This document shows positions 41,505-51,817 of a stretch of 64,000 nucleotides of DNA, piece by piece (the first letter of the stretch is position 1; each line of letters opens with the position of its first letter). The position numbers and the translations under genes are program-made. The notes below the pieces were generated by a model, which did no database searches, was not told where the DNA came from, and saw nothing but the letters and a program-made list of their open reading frames with translations. Source of the stretch: Chrysophaeum taylorii. Taxonomy: Eukaryota; Sar; Pelagophyceae; Pelagomonadales; Pelagomonadaceae. The stretch spans positions 496,001-560,000 of the forward strand of contig JAQMWT010000322.1 in assembly GCA_029834535.1 (NCBI GenBank), read 5' to 3'.

Positions 41505-44500
41505 TGTTTGTTTGTCCCTTCAAGGAATGGTGTCCCGTCGTCTTCTTCGACACTAGGGATACAACATCGATGTCTGGAAGTCTCGAAACAATGACGACAA
41601 CGTAAAGAGCGAAACTGGGCATGTCCGGTCAAAAAATGATCTCGGATTGCAGCCAGGTTCAGTAGGTTAGTTCTTTGTGACGTGGCCACAAATTTCAATG
41701 TCCGAGGGAATGAGCCGTTCGGCAAAGTGGGGAAAAGGTCCGGCCGAGGAAAGTCCGTTGCGAAAGAGACGCCCGCCCCCAAAAAAAATGTTGTTTGGTG
41801 TTGAAAACTGTCGGTCTACACTACCGCACCTCACGGTTATTAACCGAAAAAGTGAATTATAACCGGGATAAACCGGTTATTATTAACCAGTTGTTGTTAT
41901 TTGCGACCACGAACTCAAGGAGGGTTAATGTTTAAAACCTCGCCATCGCAGCTTATCCCCCTATTTTCACGACGCCACTCTGGACAGTGTTTATTGCGGC
42001 GCTGCTGCCCGCAGTTCTTCACATTTCGCTCGCTCGTGCGTGGCGCGACCCCACCATGACTACGTACGCCTGGCGCTCACCCGGCGCCGCCCCCGCCGCT
42101 TGAGCTCTCGCGGCTCGCCTCTATCTTCGCGTCCCGCCGCATCGCAAGGTTGGTTCATTGGTCCATTACAAGCATATTCGACCATGAACCATATAACATG
42201 GTGCACGATTTTGTGAGGGTTTAGTATCAAGTTCGTTGTTCGGCCCGTGATGGTGGTGATTGAGGTTTGGTAACCACCGTCAACAGTGGTGGTTAGGATT
42301 AGGCTCGAGCAGATTATTGGCCCGCTGAACGCAGGCGCCCTGCTGCGTCGAGCCAAGCAGGCTGAATGCCGACGCCGCAAGCGCCAACGCGATCGCGAGG
42401 CAGTGTTGGAGGGCGATGAAAAAAAAGGCGCTCAAACGCCGAGAAAACGCAGCCGAAAAACAAACAGCGATCACGCATGAAAAAAAACTTGAAGTTGCAG
42501 ACACCGCTCGCAAGCAAGTCAAGCTCACGGAAGAGAAGAGTTCGAGAAGTTAGCCTGGGGACGCGAGTGGGACGATGGTGTCCAAAGCGGCAGGGAGGAT
42601 CGTCTTGCGGCTACGGTACTCTACCAGCGCCCAACCTCAAACGCCATCGGAGGGGACCGAAACTCGCGCTCTCAAGCGCAATACCGTATCGGATTATACC
42701 ATCTCAAGCTGTCCGACGTACCGGATGATGGAATTCTTCCCCGCGACGACTATTGGCTGTACTTGGAGGCGAGAGGTCCTTTGTTGGAGTTGACGGGAGT
42801 CCGAGGGCGCGAGCGCGTTGAAGGCGGAAGTGGATCTGTATCGCGTCGAGGCTGCGTATGAATACGCGAAGAAATGTAACAACGATCGAATGCGAGAAGT
42901 CGCTAGATCCGGCGCTCGTCGGGCGACGTCGCGGAAGCCGCGGGAGGTCGCGACAGGGCCGAATCCGCCCTTGAAACTAGGCAAGCGATACGACGTTTTA
43001 ATCGAGGCCCGCGTCGACTCGATTCTCCGCGATTTGAAGCGGGTCGCTTCGACCGACGAGCGGTCGAGCCGCTCTGGATCCGCGCTCGGCGCGGATCCCA
43101 AGCAGCTACCGATAGCTGCGAAATTTGCGACGTCGAAGCACGTGCGCAACCTGAAGCCGCGCGTTAATCGCTGGAGTCGTTTTAACGGCGGCGCGGCCTC
43201 CACCAAGCAGCGCCCTGCACTTCTTGATCCAGAATGCGACCGGAGACGCCGAAGAAGCGTGCGACGCCGCAGAGTACCGGTACTGACTTGCGGCGCGAGG
43301 CCGCCGAGGTCGAAAAAGCCGGCGACGAAGCGATCGCCGCGAGCAACATCGCCGACGAATTTGGGGCCAATGCCTCGGACGAGCCCTCCAGGCCAACAAA
43401 GCACCTTGGTGGCCGACCCACGACCAAGTACGCGGCTGACGACCGGAAAAAGGCCAAGGCGGACGCGACGGACGAGGCGGCGAAGCGCGTCTCGGAGGCC
43501 AAGTCGAAGCTGACGGCGACGGCGGCGATCGCCGCAGTCGTCGCCGAGCGCGGGCTCGCGCCGCGCCGAGTCTCTTGCACCAAGACCGTACGCAACCGCG
43601 ACAACGCTCACGACTGTGGCGAGCGCCTCCTTCGCAACCCCTCGGGTCAGATGGGCGTGCAGTCGTCGCCTTTTCTGGAGATCGAGCCCGCGATCGCGAA
43701 GATGGTCGTCGAGCTCGGCTCCGTGGCGTGGCGCCGGCTTGTCTGGAACTCTGTAACGTGGCGCCTTTGACCTCATCAAGGTCTCCCCGCTCGGCGAGCG
43801 CTACAAGCTCTGCGCTGCTCGCTATCGCGGCGAGCCCGACAGCCATATGGCGGCATTGCGGTGTACGAGGAGGACGCGACTCCTGGCCCGGGCGCCCCCT
43901 TCCAAGCGTCCGCGTCGATTTGTGGCCGAGTCTCCTCCGACGGCCTCGCCCGTGTTTAACGCGCTCGAGCGGCGGACGATGCGGTCCGTTCTCGCCGTGC
44001 CCGCCGCCGCCGAAATCGAGGCATGGAGGCGCTCGGCATCGACTACAATGCTAAAGCGGGCGAGCACGACCGGCCGGTCGCGTCGAACGAGCTCGAGACC
44101 ATCCACGACTGCCCGGCGTACTGCTGGCGGCTTCTTTGCGCAGGGCTACGACTGCATGACCGACGATGCCGTCGTCAATCGCGTCGAAGCAGCCGACATC
44201 AACGCCCAACTCATCGCGTCGGCTCCCGTTCCCGACCCCGACGCCATATGGCTGCCTCGACGGCCACCTCCGCGCCGAACCCACCTCGTGACCCCGCCCG
44301 AGGCTAGGGCCGCTCTGGGGCTTCAAGTCAAGGCCCTCCTCGCCGTGGTCCCGCGCTCGTGGTCCCGCTGAAAAAATCCGGCCGCGTCCGCGAGTCACCG
44401 AAATGATGGCCCAACTCGATGCAGCCCGCGTCGCTCGAGCCCCACCCGCCCCTTATACGTCCTAAAGTTCGCACGAAGATGATACTCTCGTGGTGGTTTT

Positions 44501-44736
44501 AAAAGCGGGCGTTCTGGCCCTTTGTTTCTGGCGTCGAGTTTTTTCCCCATATAGGCAGGCTGGCTGGCTGGTAAAAAAAGTCCGAGGCCGACTTTTACTA
44601 AAAAAATCATCCCAGCCGTTGTTGACCCGCGGGTGCCCGGGCCGGAGTCCGCGGAAACGGCGACTGTCGCGTGTCTTGGGGGGTACAGTAGTAAAACGAA
44701 AGTCCCCAAATCGGTTTGTTTTTTGCAAGGAGGAGG
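41505..44736. other. 3.2-kb region with decayed coding traces
   Basis: 41505-42280 shows no gene. It includes an AT-rich stretch rich in TTATTAACC and AACCGG (41838-41895) that may be part of a small inverted-repeat element. From 42300 to 44400 GC rises and frames on the plus strand have coding-like composition but change frame often: 42286-42480 (KQAECRRRKRQRDRE), 42818-43513, 43234-43770 (GRPTTKYAADDRKKAKADAT; MGVQSSPFLEIEPAIAKMV) and 43847-44371. These could be pieces of one dead transposon or host gene. No family could be assigned. 44400-44736 is a 3' spacer. Confidence 0.35.
43234..43770 (+). pseudogene. Fragment of unknown protein
   Basis: The longest coherent piece in the decayed region, 178 codons. 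Lys/Ala/Asp-rich N-terminal half, then CTKTVRNRDNAHDCGERLLRNPSGQMGVQSSPFLEIEPAIAKMVVELG. Adjacent frames before and after seem to continue it. It may belong to a transposon ORF, but no diagnostic motif is visible. Confidence 0.3.
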
Positions 44737-46173
44737 CTAAAAGGAGGAGGAGGAGGTCGACCCCGGCGCTGTCGAGGAGGCGGCGGCGAGGCGTTTGGAG
44801 GTGTTGACCTGGATACCGCGGAGGCTCGCGAGGCCCGCGGCGGAGAGGACGAGGGCCCCCGCGACGGCGAAGCAGGCGGTGTCGCCCCGGGCGTGGAGGA
44901 GCGCGCCGAGGAGAATGGGGGAGATGGCGCGGGCGAGGGTGTTAAAGATAGAGTCGACCCCCATGGCGAGGCCGCGGCGGTGGGGGGGGACGCAGCGGAG
45001 GAGGAGCGTCGGGAGCGTCGGGGCGTAGAGGGGCTTGCCGAGCTGGTAGAGGGACGCAGCGAGGACGAAGGCGTGGAGGGAGGTCGAGGCGGCGCCGACG
45101 CCGACGAGGCCGAGGCCGACCAAGGCGAGGCCAAAAACGGCCGTGGGAACGATGCCGACGGCGCGCGATACTCGGTCAAACGCGAGCGTCGATACGGCGA
45201 AAGATGCGCAGGCACCCGCGGTCAAAAGAGCGCCGACCTCGCTGGGGCCGAGGCCGTAGCGCTGCTGTGCGACGACGGCACCGAAGGCGTCCCAGGTGGC
45301 CGAGCCGGCATTCTCGAGCGTAGATACGCAAACGATGGTCGCGACGGCCGCCAGGAGACGAGTCCCGAGGGGGCAGGCGCTACCGTCGTAGCCCGCCGGG
45401 ATGACATTGTCGTTGTGATGTCGAACATGTCTGGTCCGCGGGGTCGTCGCGAAGAGCGCGACCACGAGGGCCGCGAGGAGCGAGCCGCCGCTCGTCGCGC
45501 CGACGACCGCGCCCAGACTACCTGTAGCGCAGTACAAAAAACCGCCGAGGCTCGGGCCTACGATGAAGGCCAGGGTCGCCGAGGCCTCGCGCCAGGCGAG
45601 CCACCGCGGGAGCTCGTCGGGCGTCGCGACGTCGGCGAGAAAGGCCTTGGCGACGGGACTAGCGCCGGCGCACGCCCCGCTCAGCGCTCGCAAGCCCAGG
45701 AACGACCAGAGAGGCCATTCAAGCTCGAGGCACGTTGCCTGGAGCGCGAGTCCGCACCCGACGCCAGCGAGGGACCCCACGAGCACGGGCTGCCGCATCC
45801 CGCGGCGGTCGCTCACCCAGGGCCACAGCAACAGCCCGAAGACCATGCCGAACGGGTATGCGGCCGTGAGCGCCCCCACCTTGGACCCTGCCGTCAGCCC
45901 AAAGTGCGCGGCGAGCTGCGGGTTGATGGGCCCCGCCATCGTGAACCCGAGGAGATTCAGGAACGCCGCCGACAAGATCGCCGCGACCGAGATCGGCAAG
46001 CCGCGCGAGGCCTTTTTATCGACCGCCGCCGCCACGCTTAAATCCTCGTCCTCGCGCCGGGCGGCGTTCCGCACCGACGACGCACCCATCTTGCGCACCC
46101 GCAATTCGCGCACCGGTGACACCAAAAATGCTTGCGCGCTCAGCCACGTCAGGAAAAACACCGCGCTCGACAT
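44737..46173 (-). CDS. MFS transporter with putative plastid-type signal
   Basis: 478 aa with about 11-12 hydrophobic helices from residue ~58. The MFS signature lies in the loop after TM2 (WPWVSDRRGMRQPVL, family G.l.DR.GRR) and its pseudo-repeat in the second half (CVPPHRRGLAMGV). It resembles the TetA/drug-sugar antiporter group; the substrate is unknown. N-terminus: signal peptide MSSAVFFLTWLSAQA followed by FLVSP, then a basic/Ser segment, resembling the heterokont ASAFAP bipartite plastid signal with Phe at the cleavage point. This suggests the plastid envelope or a membrane of the secondary plastid (inference). No introns. The C-terminus is a Ser-rich tail. Confidence 0.85.
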   Translation of the reverse strand: MSSAVFFLTWLSAQAFLVSPVRELRVRKMGASSVRNAARREDEDLSVAAAVDKKASRGLPISVAAILSAAFLNLLGFTMAGPINPQLAAHFGLTAGSKVGALTAAYPFGMVFGLLLWPWVSDRRGMRQPVLVGSLAGVGCGLALQATCLELEWPLWSFLGLRALSGACAGASPVAKAFLADVATPDELPRWLAWREASATLAFIVGPSLGGFLYCATGSLGAVVGATSGGSLLAALVVALFATTPRTRHVRHHNDNVIPAGYDGSACPLGTRLLAAVATIVCVSTLENAGSATWDAFGAVVAQQRYGLGPSEVGALLTAGACASFAVSTLAFDRVSRAVGIVPTAVFGLALVGLGLVGVGAASTSLHAFVLAASLYQLGKPLYAPTLPTLLLRCVPPHRRGLAMGVDSIFNTLARAISPILLGALLHARGDTACFAVAGALVLSAAGLASLRGIQVNTSKRLAAASSTAPGSTSSSSF

Positions 46174-46233
46174 AGCGCGCCGCGCTAATCGCCCATCCGC
46201 GTACCCTCCTTCCTCTCAATGTAATAATCAGTA

Positions 46234-47205
46234 ACAAGTGCAGGCCAGTAAGTTCACTTAGTCCCAATCTCTAACCCCAGTAAGTTCACCTGGTCCCAGT
46301 AAGTTTCATATGAGTTCACCTGGTCAGTAAGTTCACCTAGCTCACACCAACTCCTTTGAGCTCGTCGCTCTCGCCTCCGCCAATCTAAGCTGCTTTGATC
46401 CGCACGCGCCGCCAACCTTTGAGTTTACTCTAAAAACCCTTTACTCTAAAAACCCCAGTATGTTCACCTGGTCCCAGTTTCACCTGGTCACTCAGTTCAC
46501 CTCAAACCCCAGTAAGTTCACGTGGTCCCAGTAAGTTCACCTATAGTGCGCGTGTAGACGCCGGGAGGGGGCTTATCGGTATTGCGCAGCACGTGTGGGG
46601 TAGGGTGGAGTCGTCGACCCAGATGAGTATATCTCCTCGGGGATGCCGATCGACAGAGAGCCACGTAGAGCTGGACGTGGCAGAAGACGGGCTTCGCCAA
46701 GAGGACGCCGACCTCGCGGGGCGTCTGGCCCTGGCTCTTGTTGATCGTTTGGCGTAGGCGGGCCTTAAGCGATACAGGTTGGAGGAGCCTCGGTGACAAC
46801 GACACGATCGATCATGTATCTGGTACCGTTGCAGTGGCCGTGCGACGGGTCGAGGTTGCGAAGACATTAAGCTCGCGATCAAAGTCAGCATACCGTTGGT
46901 TGTCAGGGAGTTGAAAACTCTACTGTAAAGAGCGAGGCGTCGTCTTCCGACCCAGCCTAGTCAGCCGAAAAGAACTCCGACGCCTCGTCTCCGGGAAAAA
47001 AAGGCCGCGGTCATGCGCGCGTTGTCAGCATCGACAACATCGTTTCGACGGGGCGTGAGAATGGCGCGCTGAAAGAGCCGCCGCGGGTCGTGGAAATAGT
47101 CTGCGAGGTCGCCGTAGACGGCTTGGAGGATCACTGTCTGGCTCTCGCGCCTACCTGATCCTTACTCTCGGGCCTACCTGATCCTTACCCGAAGTCGAGG
47201 GACAA
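46234..47205 (-). repeat. Helitron-like ~1 kb repeat, copy D
   Basis: Starts ACAAGTGCAGGCC (46234), same orientation as copy E. Helicase relic on minus strand, with the best-kept TINKSQGQTPREVGVLL block (46770-46700). The copy stops at GTCGAGGGACAAAACAAAACA; the usual (ACAGAC)n plus ATCTGTCGATTAGTAGTTA end is missing and the retroelement gene begins. Its left edge lies 61 bp from the MFS start codon. Confidence 0.8.
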
Positions 47206-47273
47206 AACAAAACAATGTGAGCTCAGTGTGCACGTCGACACGGGTTGTCATAGCTGACGCAAGTCCCGCCACC

Positions 47274-50200
47274 ATGGCTTCGGGCAGTCGGGGACTGGCT
47301 TTCTCGTGCTTCCGGCGTCTCCTGCTCCTTTCCACCATCTTCGCTATTTTTCTCATTGTCGGCTCGCCATCAGCCCCCGCGAGTCATCCATTCCGTGTTT
47401 GGTCTTCGCTCTCGGTCCAGGTCTCCTGCGGCGTCACGCGGCTCGATGTCTTCCCCACCGACGTCGATTACTTTTGGTCCCAGCGTCGCATGTTCCTCAT
47501 AGGCTTTACTGTGCTTACGTTAGTGCGGCTCTTGACTCTTCTCCTGGTTAAGCGTTGTATGGTCACTATCTCGCAAGCTGCTGCTGCCGGCTCATCTGTA
47601 GCCACCGCCTGCAACTCTTTGCCTTGCGCACCCTTCAAGGCCGCTTGCATTGGACCTCTTACCGCCCTCTGCAACTTGGTCAGCACGCTCGTGCGGATCT
47701 CACACGCTCGTGCTCGCCACCGCCTCGCCCACCGCAATCATCGTTGCCACCGCCATTGCTGCTACTCGCGGGCGGCCCAGCTGCGTCTCATGCGCGGCTT
47801 CTGGTCGCTCCGCCGTGCGGTTCAGCGTGATCCTTTGCATCGATCCGCCCGATGCCCTGCCATCTATGGTTGCCTTATTCTCACGCACGCCGAGGCACGC
47901 AGAGTCTACGGTCATGTCCCGCGGCCTTTCGCCACCTTCTTCAAACGCGTTGCTTTTGTTTCGCGCCATGCCACTTCCGTGGCCCTTGGCCTTGCTCTTG
48001 ACGCGTTTCTCCCTTACGAGCAACATCGCGATCCCCGTGGAGCTGCCTCGGAGTCCGCCCCTCGTGCGGCGTCACCTGCAACCTCGGAGCCACCCCCAGC
48101 CACACCCGCTCGTCGGCCTCGCCATCGACGCCGACAGGAGTCCGCCCCTCGTGTGGAATCACCGGCACCCTCGGTTGCGCCCCCAGCCACGCCTGCTCCT
48201 CATCCTCCCCACCGGCACCAACAGGAGTCCGCCCCTCGTGCGGAGTCTCCTGCAACCTCGGATACGTCCTCAGGTCCGCATGCTCCGCGTCCTCGTCGTC
48301 AGCGCCGACAGGAGCTCACCACTCAACCGTCCACGGACATGGGGCTGGATTCCCCTCCTCCCGCACCCGGACCAGACCGACACCACTCCCGTCGCCGCAG
48401 GTCTTCCCCCACGCCCACTGACACCACACCTCCTGGGCCTGTGGCTATGGACCTGGAGTCATCGGAGGCAGGGTCCGCTACTTCCCCCCCTCGCCGACGG
48501 GAACCCACCAATGCGACTCCCCCTCCGCCCGCTGCGACACCGGCACCGCGCCGCCATGGCCCCCGCCGCCGCGCGCCACCATCCGGGTCTGTTGCTACGG
48601 ACATCGCGCCTCCACCGATCGCGGGGAACGCCAATACCACCGCGCCCCTCCCAATACCCACCACGGCGCCAGCCACCCACCCTCCCGGCCCCTCTGCCGA
48701 AAACTCTCCTGCATCGCGTCGCCGCCGCCCACACCGCCAGCGGTCCTCCGCCACAGTTCATGACCCCGTCCCACTTGAGCCTGCGCCTATGGACCTCGAA
48801 CCGTCCTTCATGTACACCCACATTGCCGCCGAGAACCTCCCATCGTCTGGCACACACCCTCTTCCCACCGGCACGGACATGGACCTTGAGGTCGACCATC
48901 CTCCGCCACCGGTTCCCGCGCACACCGCTGCCCCTGACATCTCTCCGCCATCTCCCGCACCCACGCCAACGCCTTCGCCCTCTGTCGAGGCTCCTGGCTC
49001 GTCGCACGCCCCCCTACCGCGTCTCCACGCCTTGCCTACCGATCGTGCTCGAGCCTGCACCCATCCCACTTTGCCAGCGGTCGCCCGCGCTGCACGCACC
49101 CAACATCTACACGCCCAGGCGCGTGCAGCCCGGCTGAGCCTCGTCGCAGCTCGGCGCCACGATCCTGGTGAGTCTCGCCACCACGCTGCGACTCGTCTCC
49201 AGCGCCGCTTTCGCGCACGGACTCAACCCCAGGGAGCTCTCGCTACCGACAGCCCTCCATCGTCTGCTGCGGCCACACCGGCTCACTCGCCGCCCGCCTC
49301 CGCGACCCAGATCTCGCCAACTCCCCCTCCGCCACCACAACCGGCTCTGCCTCCGACCCCTGCCCCGCACTCTACTTTCTCGTCCACCGCTCGTGCTGCC
49401 CGAAGTCGCGCTCATCATACTCTTGCACGTGCTGCTCGACAGAACCTCGTTGCGACCCTGCGCCGCGCTCCTGGTCAGCCACGTCACACCGCCGCGCTCC
49501 GTCTTCAGCGCTTTGTTCGCGCTCGGCAGCACCTCCGTGCCCGTCGCTCACCTGCTACGCCCACACAGTCCGTCACACCCACTGCCACCAATACTTCCCC
49601 GGCGTCTGCCACACCCACGCCAAATTCCTCGCCACCCTCGGGCCTGTCACCTACCTCTCAGCCGCCGCTATCTGCCTCGCCTTCACGCGCATGCACCAAC
49701 TCTGCACATCCGGATGTCGCCCGCGTCATACGCACCCGCGCTCAACACGCTCAAGCACGTGCTGCCCGGCAAAACCGCGTCGCGGCCTTGCGCCAGACTC
49801 CTGGCCCGCCACTCCACTACGCAGCGGCCCTTCTTCAGCACCAATTTCGAGCCTGGAAGCGATTACGTGCTCGTCGATCCCTGGCAATAATCCGCCGCTT
49901 CCTGCGCCACACGGCCGGCCGCTATGTCAGCTACCTCCGGGACCGCGCTTGTCCTATATGCTCCAGCCCTTGCTTTACCCGTTGCCAAGTCCGCTGCTGT
50001 CGCGTGGTCCTGCACCACGCCTGCGTTGGTCAGTGGGCGCTAAGCAACCTCGCCGGCGACCAAGGCGACCCTGACGTGGCGCCCACCAACCGCGCGCGCC
50101 TTCCGCCGTGCCCCAACTGCCGCAGTCCTATACGGATGGTCCGCCCTCATCAACGCTGGGTGTCTGTGCACTCTCTCCCCCAGGTCCGCGCTGCCGCACC

Positions 50201-51593
50201 CCACCGCATTTTCCCACTTGCTGCAGCACTTGCCGCCACTACCGCCCGATATCGCATTCGAGCGCGTATGTGCGACGCCGCCCTTGCCGCTCGAGCCGCT
50301 GCTGCTGCGGAACGCCATCTCGCCGCTATGCACGCTGCTGCTGCCGCTGCTGCGGCACTCCAACTCGACACGGGACGGGCCGCCGCCGCTGCTGCCAGCG
50401 CCGACGCTTACCTCGCCCATCGCGCTGCCGCCCACGCTGCTCAAGCTGCCCGTACCGCCCGCCTCTCCCACATTGGCTCCCGCACGCGATCCACTGGCAC
50501 CCGCAACACCCCTGCCACCCCTCCCGCTGGCAACCGCCGCACCACTGCGTCTGGCAACCGCACTGCGAATGCAACAGCCAGCCGCCACACCCCTGCCGCT
50601 GGCACCCGGACCACCCCCACTACTAGCACCTCCTCCACCCCCGCCGCTGCCGCCGGCAACCGCCGCGCCCCTGCCCCTGCCACCAGCCACCGCAACACCC
50701 CTGTCACGGCTGCAGCCCCCACGAGCGCGTCTCCTGGCATTTCTCCCATTGGGCCTCGGTCACATTCGGCGCCACCGTCTGTTGCCCCCGCCCACCCTAC
50801 GTCATCCGGGCCAGCCCCCTCCCTCCCGACACGCCGTCCACGTGACCTGAGCGATTTGCGCTCTGCGATCGACGAGGTCTCCATCAAAGACCTCATTATA
50901 TCGCCGTGCTCTTGCATTCGCACCATTCCCGCCCAATTCCGCGAGGCATGGGCGAGCGCAATGGCCGAGGTGTGTTCATGGTTTGAAGACGCCACTTCCG
51001 ATAACGCTCGTGACCGTGCCCTCCTTTGGTACATGAGCCTTCACAGCCTACTTCTTCGGCGAGCACCACGAGGCGGCGCTCGTCGGCCCGACGTGCTCAC
51101 TGACCGCTTTACAGCCTTCGCCGCAGGGCGTTACGACCTCCTCATTGACGGCTACCTCCACGACGTGACTCGCGTGCGCTCCCATGTACGCTCACGGGCG
51201 GCCCCCGACGATGACGCGGACGCACTTCGTGCATTGCGACTCGCTGAATCTGGCGACCTCTCTCGGGCGTGCCGTATTCTCACCAGCCTGGGCATCGCCG
51301 ACCCATGCCACCCAGACGTCATGCGCCAACTCGTGTCCAAACATCCTGCTCGCAAGGAGGACCTTCACACTTTCCCCAACCACCCGCAAGGGCTCGCCAC
51401 ACTCTCGGTCGCCCTGCGTGAAACTTACCGCACGCTCCGGCCGAAGGCTGGTGTGAGCCCCGACCAGTGCCGCAATGAACTCCTCTCCGTTTTCGCCCAG
51501 CCCTTCCCGAGCAACGTCAAGGCACGCTCGGCGATGGACAAAATCGACAACCTTGAGACCTTGTTCGTTCGTGGAGCTCTTCCTGACTGGTAA
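47274..51593 (+). pseudogene. Retroelement protein, N-terminal part (membrane segments, Pro-rich repeats, RING-like finger)
   Basis: Start ATG 47274 in a strong context (GCCACCATGG); the frame is open upstream only from a GTG. About 1439 codons to the stop that lies 1 codon inside the inserted element. Residues ~5-30 and ~70-95 are hydrophobic helices. ~250-600 is Pro/Ala-rich with repeated QESAPRxxSPA units. Three Arg-rich helical repeats (AQARAAR.N.VA.LR..PG..RH.AA..LQ..FRA) follow. A RING-like finger CPICSSPCF...HHAC...CPNCRSPI is at ~893-950, then Ala-rich helices and a helical pre-RT domain ending FVRGALPDW. Continues at 56850. Transmembrane helices are odd for such a protein. Confidence 0.7.
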
Positions 51594-51600
51594 ATAAAGC

Positions 51601-51649
51601 CAGGAGACAGACGCCGCGTCTCCCAAACCAACGGATTGTCTCCTGGCAG
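51601..51649. repeat. Inverted repeat at left Crypton end
   Basis: CCAGGAGAC (51601-51609) and GTCTCCTGG (51641-51649) are perfect 9-bp arms around a 31-bp spacer. A second pair GAGAC/GTCTC is nested inside the left arm region (51605-51630). It lies 9 bp from the GGTA junction and could be a recombinase arm or core site. Confidence 0.55.
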
Positions 51650-51817
51650 ACGCGTCGCGTTCGAGCCGTTGGGGCGTCCCAAGGCGACCGGTCCGAAACC
51701 CAGAGTCGCAGCGACAACGAGAAACTTGCAGTGCTGACGCTGCGCGGGCGGCCGGTCGTTGATGCCGTCGGCGACACTTCAACGCGCAGTCAACGAGAAC
51801 CCGCGCGCGCTCGAGCG

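Noticed and set aside
51731-51817. GTG start for the recombinase gene
   Set aside because: Non-ATG initiation is unlikely in this genome; the first in-frame ATG is at 51818 and the preceding residues are low-information.
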